Assembly: GCA_050700255.1 (NCBI GenBank)
Contig: JBOHGX010000264.1
Coordinates: 1 to 13,741 of the forward strand
DNA from: GCA-003244245 sp050700255
GTDB lineage: Bacteria > Actinomycetota > Actinomycetes > Mycobacteriales > Pseudonocardiaceae
Reading direction: 5' to 3'
DNA: 13,741 nt
The position numbers and the translations under genes are program-made. Positions 7,277 through 13,163 of the stretch are shown piece by piece. The stretch's first letter is position 1. Every line of letters starts with the position of its first letter. The notes under the pieces were generated by a model, which saw only the letters and a list, made by a program, of their open reading frames with translations, was not told the DNA's origin and made no database searches.

Positions 7277-7297
7277 ATAGCTGAGACGGTGCCCGGC

Positions 7298-8092
7298 ATG
7301 GTTTACAACATCGATGCTCCGGCCCCGCCGGCACACGGCGGTCCGTTAGCTGGGCAGGCCGCGGTGGTCACCGGCGGATCGCGGGGCATCGGGCGGGCTA
7401 TCGTCCGTCGGCTCGCCGGCGATGGGGCCACCGTGGTGTTCACCTACAACTCCCACCAGGCCGCGGCCGAGCAACTGGTCGACGAGGTCGGCGGAGCCGG
7501 CGGACGGGCGCACGCGGTTGCTCTGGATCTCCGCGATCTCGCCAGGTTGGAGGCGCTGTCCAGCACCGCCGACGAGGTCTTCTCCCGGGCTGGCCTGGCC
7601 GGTCTGGACATCTTGGTGAACAACGCTGGCGTGCTGGCAACCGGATCGATCGCCGAGGTCACCGAAGTCGACTACGACCGGATCATGGCCACCAACGCCA
7701 AGGGCGTGTTCTTTGCCATCCAGCACGCGGCCCGACGCCTGCGCGACGGTGGCCGCATCATCAACATCTCCACCGTGAGCACCATCTGGCCCAGCCCAGG
7801 CGAGGCGATATACGCGGCGAGCAAGGCTGCCCTGGAACAGTTCACCCGGGTAGCGTCCCGCGAACTCGGTTCCCGTGGGATCACTGTCAATACCGTCTCC
7901 CCCGGACCCACCGGCACCGACCTGCTGCGCGGCGCCTCCTCCGTGGACACACTCCAGGGCGTTGCGACCCTGACCCCGCTCGGTCGGCTCGGGCAACCTG
8001 CCGATATCGCAGACCTGATCGCGCTGCTCGTGCGCGCCGACAGCCGATGGGTCACCGGACAGAACATCCGAGCTGACGGCGGTCTCACCTGA
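7298..8092 (+). CDS. Short-chain dehydrogenase/reductase (SDR), NAD(P)-dependent
   Basis: 264 aa classical SDR, a cytoplasmic oxidoreductase of unknown substrate. Start ATG 7298 has GAGACGG (7283-7289) upstream; GTG 7289 would add three residues. Seen: cofactor motif VVTGGSRGIG (TGxxxGIG at 25-32), NNAG at 108-111, the N of ATNAKGVFFA, the catalytic Tyr172 and Lys176 in IYAASK, SPGPTGTD after strand 6 and a C-terminal GQNIRADGGLT. The residue aligned with the catalytic serine, 13 before Tyr172, reads as Thr159 in NISTVS, with Ser158 next to it; threonine keeps the hydroxyl but is less common. The divergent WYL gene is the likely regulator. A pairing of this kind usually marks an inducible detoxification or catabolic step, but the substrate cannot be named from sequence. 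Confidence 0.92.
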   Translation: MVYNIDAPAPPAHGGPLAGQAAVVTGGSRGIGRAIVRRLAGDGATVVFTYNSHQAAAEQLVDEVGGAGGRAHAVALDLRDLARLEALSSTADEVFSRAGLAGLDILVNNAGVLATGSIAEVTEVDYDRIMATNAKGVFFAIQHAARRLRDGGRIINISTVSTIWPSPGEAIYAASKAALEQFTRVASRELGSRGITVNTVSPGPTGTDLLRGASSVDTLQGVATLTPLGRLGQPADIADLIALLVRADSRWVTGQNIRADGGLT

Positions 8093-8214
8093 TCGGTGCA
8101 GGCACACAGCCGACGCCACACGCCACCGCTCGATGACCACCATGACATCCGTATGGTGCACAACCGTGGCCCTAGAGCGTCCATCCATCGCCCGTACCGC
8201 GCGTAGTCGCTCCA

Positions 8215-8565
8215 GCTCGTCGCTAGGTCGGCTAGCGTACGGGCGACGGAAGTCACCGGCACACCGTCGTACCTCTCGACCCCCCGCAGTCTATTGAGCG
8301 GGTATGGAAGTGCAGGTCCGGCGATTGCGACGACGCTGCTTTCGCGTCACCGTCACGTACTCGGTGCGGTGTTGTTCCGGCACCGCGATCTGGTGCACCC
8401 GAGCTGCGGTCTGGTGGCTGGGGACCGCTCCGACCGCACCCGAACTAAGCAACGCCGCCCGCGCCAACACGGGCGGGGTCGCTTCGACCCGTCTGGGTAG
8501 ATAAATCCACGTTGGATCCTGCGCAACCGGCCGGACCGCAACGCCGTCAACAGGTCATCGGGATC
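8215..8565 (-). pseudogene. Remnant of an AbiEi-antitoxin-like / DUF559-type gene, multiple frameshifts
   Basis: Three pieces in different minus-strand frames line up in the order of this family. At 8565-8494, DPDDLLTALRSGRLRRIQRGFIYP resembles the winged-helix start (..LL..G.L.R..RGVY). At about 8475-8293, LARAALLSSGAVGAVPSHQT and RVHQIAVPEQHRTEYVTVTR resemble the central AbiEi_4 segment, ending at an in-frame TAG (8293-8291). At about 8280-8215, VERYDGVPVTSVARTLADLA is the typical segment before the DUF559 nuclease-like domain. At least two frame changes separate them and the C-terminal nuclease-like domain is not recognisable. Such genes are common accessory genes in actinobacteria, some annotated as antitoxins. 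Extent of the 3' part toward 8100 is uncertain. The rest of 8093-8703 holds no other supported gene. Confidence 0.7.
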
Positions 8566-8648
8566 AACGGCGATGAGCACTCGATTGCGCAGCAGCGGCC
8601 GGTCTGGCTCCAGCAGGGGGATCCACAACCGTCACCGTGGACGGCCAG

Positions 8649-8700
8649 GGTTGGTAGCGGTTATGGGCACCACAAGGCCGGGTTGGTAGGCCTTGAAGGG
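8649..8700 (-). repeat. Right inverted-repeat set with two GGTTGGTAG boxes
   Basis: GGTTGGTAG, the complement of CTACCAACC, occurs at 8649-8657 and 8681-8689, again 32 bp apart. The outer 21 bp (8680-8700) match the left set at 20 of 21 positions in inverted orientation. The DNA between the two boxes is much less alike than the boxes themselves. Confidence 0.75.
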
Positions 8701-8709
8701 CCACTAACC
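8681..8709 (-). terminator. Hairpin over the histidine kinase stop codon (UUCAA loop)
   Basis: Read on the minus strand, GGTTAGTGGCCC (8709-8698) pairs with GGCCTACCAACC (8692-8681) around TTCAA, with nine Watson-Crick pairs, one GU and two mismatches. As with the rnd hairpin the stem contains the TAG stop (8706-8704) and there is no T-run. It would end the dxs/two-component transcript. Confidence 0.5.
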
Positions 8710-9828
8710 GGCTGGTAGGTGCACCGTCACTGCTAGCCCACCGCCGGCGACTGGTTCAGCATGCACGGTGCCACCGTGTGCGGTGACCACGGCGTGCACG
8801 ATCGACAGGCCTAGGCCCGCCCCGTCGTGGGACGTGCGAGCCACCCCGCCGCGGTGAAAGGGCTCGAACAGCGCAGCCACGTTCCCCGGCGCAACCACCT
8901 CTCCTGAGCTGTTGACCTGCAGCGTCGCGCGCTGTCCTGCGCCATCCGTGCAGATCTCCACCCAGCCACCGGCGACGTTATGGCGCACCGCGTTTTCCAC
9001 CAGGTTGCCGACCACTCGCTCCAGCAACGGGGGATCACCGACGGTCCACGCCGGAGCCATCCGCGTGGTCACCCGCAAGCCGCGGCTGTGGGCCTCCGAC
9101 GCGACGATCCGCAGCGCGGCCGAGGCCAGGGTGGCGAGGTCGGCCGGCTCCCGCGCCCGCAGCGTGCTGCCCTCGGTCCTGGCCAACACCAACAGCCCGT
9201 CCACCAACTGCTGGGCGCGCAGCGTTGCATCCCGAATCACCGTCGCCATGCGGCGCAGTTCGGCCTCGTCTGCGGCGGGATCCGCCAGCGTGACCTCCAC
9301 CTCGGTGCGCAGGACCGCCAGCGGGGTGCGCAGTTCATGGCTGGCGTTCGCGACGAATCGGCGTTGGGCCTCGAAGGCGGCCTGCAGCCGGTCGAGCATC
9401 GCGTCGAAGGTGTCGGCGAGTTCGGCCACCTCGTCTCGCGGCCCGGGCAGTCGCAGCCGCTCATCCAGCGATTCGGCGGATAACCGGCGCGCGGTGGCGG
9501 TCACGTCATGTAGCGGCCGCAACACCTGACCGGTGATCACCCAGGCCAGCAGCACGGTGGCGGTCACCGCGAGCAGGAAGGCCACCGACCCGACCTCCAG
9601 CACGCGTTGCCTGGCAGCCTCCTGCAGCGCCGCCCCGAGCTGGTCGGCGCCCACCGGCACGCCATCGACCTCCACGGTGCTGCCCGGCGGCAGGTCCGGT
9701 ACCGCGGCTACCACCCCGCCGACCAGCAACCAGCCCAGCCACAACAGCAGCGCGCTCACCGCCGCCGAGAGCCCGGTGGCGAGCAAGGTGAGCCGAGCAC
9801 GCAGGCCCGGCCCGCGGCGGGGTCTCAC
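8704..9828 (-). CDS. Sensor histidine kinase (EnvZ/OmpR type)
   Basis: 374 aa membrane kinase. Seen: a basic N-terminus, TM1 about 12-42 (ARLTLLATGLSAAVSALLLW and on), an extracytoplasmic loop of only about 35 residues, TM2 about 78-99 (VGSVAFLLAVTATVLLAWVI), a HAMP linker beginning VLRPLHDVTATARRL, the dimerisation/phosphoacceptor segment FVANASHELRTPL with His164, an N box GNLVENAVRHN (Asn275, Asn279) and a G box DGAGLGLSIV (336-341). The DxGxG-like G1 region (EICTDGAGQRATLQVNSSGE) is weakly conserved, an oddity worth noting. GTG 9828 starts six bases after the response regulator stop, so the pair is one operon. The short sensor loop suggests membrane or small-signal sensing; the signal is unknown. 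Confidence 0.93.
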   Translation of the reverse strand: MRPRRGPGLRARLTLLATGLSAAVSALLLWLGWLLVGGVVAAVPDLPPGSTVEVDGVPVGADQLGAALQEAARQRVLEVGSVAFLLAVTATVLLAWVITGQVLRPLHDVTATARRLSAESLDERLRLPGPRDEVAELADTFDAMLDRLQAAFEAQRRFVANASHELRTPLAVLRTEVEVTLADPAADEAELRRMATVIRDATLRAQQLVDGLLVLARTEGSTLRAREPADLATLASAALRIVASEAHSRGLRVTTRMAPAWTVGDPPLLERVVGNLVENAVRHNVAGGWVEICTDGAGQRATLQVNSSGEVVAPGNVAALFEPFHRGGVARTSHDGAGLGLSIVHAVVTAHGGTVHAEPVAGGGLAVTVHLPAG

Positions 9829-9834
9829 TGGCGC

Positions 9835-10512
9835 TCAGCCGGGCACCGGGTTGGCGGTGGGTACGCGGTAGCCGGAGCCGACCACGGTCTCGATGATGCC
9901 CGGCTCGCCGAGCTTCTTCCGCAACGTCATCACGGTCACTCGGACCGTGGTCGTGAATGGGTCAGCGTGCTCGTCCCACACCCGCTCCAGCAGCTCCTCG
10001 CTGCTGACCACCCCTCCCCCGGCCGAGAGCAGCACCTCCAGCACCCCGAACTCCTTACGAGTGAGGTCAATCGGCGTGCCGGACCGGCTGACGGTGCGCC
10101 GGGACGGGTCGAGCAGCACGTCGGCGGCGCTGAGTACCGGTGGCACCGCGGGGGTGGCCCGGCGACCCAGCGCACGCAGCCGGGCCACCAACTCGGCGAA
10201 CGCGAACGGTTTGGCCATGTAGTCATCGGCACCCAGGGACAGCCCGGCCACCCGGTCAGACACCGTGCCGCTGGCGGTGAGCATCAATACCCGAGTCAGT
10301 GCACCGGATCCGGTGATCTCGGCGCACAGCTGGTCACCCGACATCCCGGGCAGGTCACGGTCCAGGACCACGACGTCATACCGGGTCACCGCAGCCTTCT
10401 CATGGCCACTGTCGCCGTCGTAGGCGACGTCCACAGCCATGCCCTCACGCCGCAAGCCACGAGCGACCGCGTCGGCCAGTGGCTGCTCGTCTTCCACGAT
10501 CAGAATGCGCAC
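9835..10512 (-). CDS. OmpR/PhoB-family response regulator
   Basis: 225 aa with receiver plus winged-helix output. Seen: MRILIVEDEQPLADAV with acidic Glu7/Asp8, phosphoacceptor Asp51 in VVVLDRDLPGMSGD, Thr79 in VLMLTAS, Lys101 in ADDYMAKPFAFAEL, then a C-terminal trans_reg_C domain (about 125-222): LTRKEFGVLEVLLSAGGGVV, SSEELLERVWDEHADPFTTTVRVTVMTLRKKLG, IETVVGSGYRVP. Start GTG 10512 directly precedes the family N-terminus; a GAGGG abuts it, so no clear ribosome site with normal spacing is seen. It is 62 bp downstream of the dxs stop and 6 bp upstream of the kinase. That gap contains a 10-bp palindrome CGCCGCGGCG (10539-10548) that may or may not matter. The target genes are not evident here. 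Confidence 0.94.
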   Translation of the reverse strand: MRILIVEDEQPLADAVARGLRREGMAVDVAYDGDSGHEKAAVTRYDVVVLDRDLPGMSGDQLCAEITGSGALTRVLMLTASGTVSDRVAGLSLGADDYMAKPFAFAELVARLRALGRRATPAVPPVLSAADVLLDPSRRTVSRSGTPIDLTRKEFGVLEVLLSAGGGVVSSEELLERVWDEHADPFTTTVRVTVMTLRKKLGEPGIIETVVGSGYRVPTANPVPG

Positions 10513-10574
10513 CCCTCAACGGTGCCACACCCCCCTGACGCCGCGGCGACGGCTCACCGCAGCACCGGCGCCGG

Positions 10575-12578
10575 CTACAGCGCCCGGGGGGCCTTGACCG
10601 CGGTGGGTTCACCCATCGACCCGATCAATCCGGCCGCCCACCCGGTCACCGCTCTGGCGACGTCCTGAGCGGTCAGACCGAGATCTGCGAGCACCTCGTC
10701 GCGGGAGCCGTGCTCGAGGAACCGCTGCGGGATACCGAGATCACGAAGTGGCACGTCGAGCTCGGCATCGCGCAGCGCGGCGGCCAACGCCCACCCGAAA
10801 CCGCCGTGCCGCCCACCATCCTCCAAGCTGACGATCAGCCGGTGCTGCGCCGCCATCCGCAGCAATACCCCGGGTACCGGCAGTACCCAGCGGGGATCGA
10901 CGACGGTGACCCCGATCCCCTGATCGGCGAGCCGTTGGGCGGCAGCCACCGCAAGCGCGGCGAATACGCCGACGCCCACCAGCAGGACGTCATGCCCGTC
11001 CGCCGGTCCGGGCCGGGCCAGCACGTCCACCCCGTCGACACGGTCCAAAGCCGGCACCGACTCGATCACTGCGCCCTTGGGAAAACGCACCGCGGTCGGC
11101 CCGTCGGCCACCGCGATCGCCTCGGCCAGCTCTTCTCGCAACGTGCCGGCGTCCCGGGGGGCGGCCACCCGGATCCCCGGCACGATGCCCAGTACCGACA
11201 GGTCCCACATGCCGTTGTGGCTGGCACCGTCATCACCGGTGACACCGGCCCGGTCCAGGGTGATGGTGACCGGAGCACCGAGCAATGCCACATCCATCAA
11301 CAGCTGGTCGAACGCCCGGTTGAGGAATGTGGAATACAGCGCCACCACCGGGCGCAACCCGCCCAGGGCCAGCCCCGCCGCCGACGTGACCGCGTGCTGC
11401 TCGGCGATGCCGACGTCATAGCATCGGTCCGGGAAACGCTTGGCGAAGGCAGCCAGGCCGGTCGGGCCCGGCATCGCTGCGGTGATCGCGACCAGATCCT
11501 CGCGCTCACCGGCCAATCTGATCAGCTCCTCGGTGAATACGCTGGTCCAGGAGATACCGGCGGGCGCGATGGGCACCCCGGTCTCCGGATCCATCACCTT
11601 CACCTGATGCATCAGCTCGGCGGCATCCTTCTCCGCGGGCGGGTAGCCGTTGCCCTTGCGGGTCACCGCATGCACGATCACCGGCCCACCGAAGTCCTTG
11701 GCTCGGCGCAAGGCGGACTCCATGGCCTGCATGTCATGCCCGTCGACCGGACCCAGATACTTCAGCCCCAGGTCCTCGAAGAGGATCTGGGGCGTCAGGG
11801 CGTCCTTGAGACCCCGCTTGGCCGCGTGCAGACCGGCATAGATCGCCCGGCCCACCACTGGAGTGCGCTGCAGGGCCTGCTTACCGGTGCGCAGCACCCG
11901 CTCGTAGCCCGGCTGCAGCCGCAGCGTGGACAGGTGATCGGCCAGTCCCCCGATGGTCGGTGAATAGGAGCGGCCGTTGTCGTTGACCACGATGACCACC
12001 GGCCGGTCCTGGCCGGCGGCGATGTTGTTCAGCGCCTCCCAACACATCCCGCCGGTCAGCGCGCCGTCACCGACGACCACGACAACGTGCCTGCCCGCCG
12101 GGTGGGTGGGGCTGTCACAGTGGGTGGGGCTGTCACAGTGGGTAATGTCACAGTGGGTAATGTCACAGTGGATGCTCGCACCGTGGGCGAATGCTTTTGC
12201 CAGCCCGTCGGCATAAGACAACGCGGCCGATGCGTGACTGGATTCGACCCAGTCATGCTCGCTCTCCGCGCGGCAGGGGTAGCCGGACAAGCCACCCCGC
12301 TTGCGCAATCGGTCGAAACCCTCGATCCGACCAGTGAGGATCTTGTGCACGTACGCCTGGTGGCCGGTGTCGAAGAGCACCGGGTCGTGCGGAGAGTCGA
12401 ACACTCGATGCACCGCGAGGGTGAGTTCCACCGCGCCGAGGTTGGAGCCCAGATGCCCTCCGGTGCGGGAGACCTTGTCGACGAGGAAGGTGCGGATCTC
12501 GGAGGCCAACTGGGTCAGCGCGTCCGCATCGAGGTCCTTGACGTCCTGCGGGCTGCGCACCGACTGCAATAGCGTCAC
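10575..12578 (-). CDS. dxs: 1-deoxy-D-xylulose-5-phosphate synthase with HCD-repeat insertion
   Basis: Joins pyruvate and glyceraldehyde 3-phosphate with thiamine diphosphate (ThDP), the entry step of the MEP isoprenoid pathway. 667 aa against roughly 640 in mycobacterial relatives. Seen: GGHLGSNLGAVELTLAVHRV, DTGHQAYVHKILTGR, GLSGYPCRAESEHDWVESSH, the ThDP motif GDGALTGG (170-177) with NDNGRSYSPTIGG following, GPVDGHD, then the transketolase domain MPGPTGLAAFAKRFPDR, DVGIAEQHA with catalytic Glu393, RAFDQLLMDVAL, DRAGVTGDDGASHNGMWDL and a C-terminal ferredoxin-fold domain with DPRWVLPVPG and ASRDEVLADLGL-like ending. Between LAKAF (130) and RHVVVVVGDG an extra stretch of about 25 residues carries four HCD units. 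Start GTG 12578 follows GGGGGA at a short three-base spacing. A downstream start a few codons in is possible. Confidence 0.96.
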   Translation of the reverse strand: MTLLQSVRSPQDVKDLDADALTQLASEIRTFLVDKVSRTGGHLGSNLGAVELTLAVHRVFDSPHDPVLFDTGHQAYVHKILTGRIEGFDRLRKRGGLSGYPCRAESEHDWVESSHASAALSYADGLAKAFAHGASIHCDITHCDITHCDSPTHCDSPTHPAGRHVVVVVGDGALTGGMCWEALNNIAAGQDRPVVIVVNDNGRSYSPTIGGLADHLSTLRLQPGYERVLRTGKQALQRTPVVGRAIYAGLHAAKRGLKDALTPQILFEDLGLKYLGPVDGHDMQAMESALRRAKDFGGPVIVHAVTRKGNGYPPAEKDAAELMHQVKVMDPETGVPIAPAGISWTSVFTEELIRLAGEREDLVAITAAMPGPTGLAAFAKRFPDRCYDVGIAEQHAVTSAAGLALGGLRPVVALYSTFLNRAFDQLLMDVALLGAPVTITLDRAGVTGDDGASHNGMWDLSVLGIVPGIRVAAPRDAGTLREELAEAIAVADGPTAVRFPKGAVIESVPALDRVDGVDVLARPGPADGHDVLLVGVGVFAALAVAAAQRLADQGIGVTVVDPRWVLPVPGVLLRMAAQHRLIVSLEDGGRHGGFGWALAAALRDAELDVPLRDLGIPQRFLEHGSRDEVLADLGLTAQDVARAVTGWAAGLIGSMGEPTAVKAPRAL
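12102..12167. repeat. In-frame tandem repeat array inside dxs (2 x 18 bp, 2 x 15 bp)
   Basis: Plus-strand units are gtgggtggggctgtcaca at 12102-12119 and 12120-12137, then gtgggtaatgtcaca at 12138-12152 and 12153-12167. Both copies of each unit are identical, and all lengths are multiples of three. On the coding strand they read, from N to C terminus, HCDIT, HCDIT, HCDSPT, HCDSPT (with flanking His). The identity of the copies implies recent expansion. Confidence 0.95.
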
Positions 12579-12584
12579 CGATCC

Positions 12585-12613
12585 CCCAATCTACGGACGG
12601 CCCAGTCTACGGA
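12585..12613. repeat. 13-bp direct repeat just upstream of dxs
   Basis: cccaatctacgga (12585-12597) and cccagtctacgga (12601-12613) match at 12 of 13 positions with a 16-bp period. They fill most of the 42-bp gap between the broken methyltransferase gene and dxs. They may be a regulator-binding pair or a small duplication. Confidence 0.65.
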
Positions 12614-12620
12614 GAAGACG

Positions 12621-13163
12621 TCAGCGGGCCAGCGCAGCCACGCATTCGACGTGGTGAGTCCTCGGGAACGCGTCCAGTGCCCGAACCTCCAGCAGCCGGT
12701 AACCGCACTGGAGATAAGCCGCGGCTACGGTGCTCCCGGAAACCGGCTCGCCCGGCGTCGTCCACCGCCAGCAGGGTCCGGGTCCGCCAGCCCAACGTGC
12801 CACCGGGCAGCTCCTGCACCGTCACCGCGACATCCAGGCCGGCGATCCGGCGCAGCTGCTCGGCCACCACGTGCCCTTTGAGCTGGCGCTGCAGCCGTGG
12901 GTCGGCATGTTGGAAGTCGCAGCCGCCACAACCGCCGGGTCCCGAGGCCGGACACGGCGGCGGCACCCGGCCGACCACCGGTTCGAGTACTGCCACCGCG
13001 TCGGCCCGGCAGAACGATCCACCGCGATCCTCGGTGACCACCGCCCGGACCCGCTCCCCGGCAGCGCGTGCCGGACGAACACCACTCGACCCTCGTGGCG
13101 GGCCACGCAGAACCCACCATGGCCCACCGGTCCGACGGTGAGCTCTAATTCGAGGGGAGTCAC
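12621..13163 (-). pseudogene. Broken TrmA/RlmD-family RNA (uracil-5-)methyltransferase
   Basis: Intact members are about 400 aa; here only the two ends remain. The 5' piece starts at GTG 13163 (overlapping the permease stop as GTGA): VTPLELELTVGPVGHGGFCV, a TRAM-like N-terminus, up to VRHALPG. A run of four C at 13056-13059 appears to be one base short, because the expected ERVRAVVTEDRGG continues in the next frame. That frame shows the iron-sulfur cysteines in CPASGPGGCGGCDFQH, then LGWRTRTLLAVDDAGRAGFREHRS. Immediately after (about 12725) the sequence jumps to a third frame and the family's C-terminus, CGYRLLEVRALDAFPRTHHVECVAALAR, ending at TGA 12621-12623. The whole SAM-binding domain and catalytic cysteine, about 200 residues, are missing. 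This is decay by frameshift plus internal deletion, not a short paralogue. Confidence 0.88.

Noticed and set aside
7346..8188. Minus-strand open frame of 280 codons opposite the SDR gene
   Set aside because: The SDR on the plus strand has all family motifs; the antisense frame has none.
6388..8700. Insertion sequence or transposon
   Set aside because: No transposase, recombinase or target-site duplication can be seen; only the inverted repeats support mobility, so it is reported as a finding and not as a mobile element.
10539..10548. GC palindrome CGCCGCGGCG between dxs and the OmpR-type regulator as a terminator
   Set aside because: Ten bases with no loop and no T-run; such palindromes are frequent in DNA of this GC content.
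9607..10668. Plus-strand open frame of 353 codons opposite the two-component genes
   Set aside because: Antisense shadow across the kinase, regulator and dxs end; low-complexity composition and no family features.
10710..11963. Long plus-strand open frame (417 codons) opposite dxs
   Set aside because: It is antisense to well-conserved dxs coding sequence; the His/Gly/Gln-rich product has no recognisable fold and arises from GC-rich codon bias.
12102..12167. CRISPR-like array
   Set aside because: Units are directly adjacent, 15-18 bp long, without spacers, and lie in frame inside dxs.
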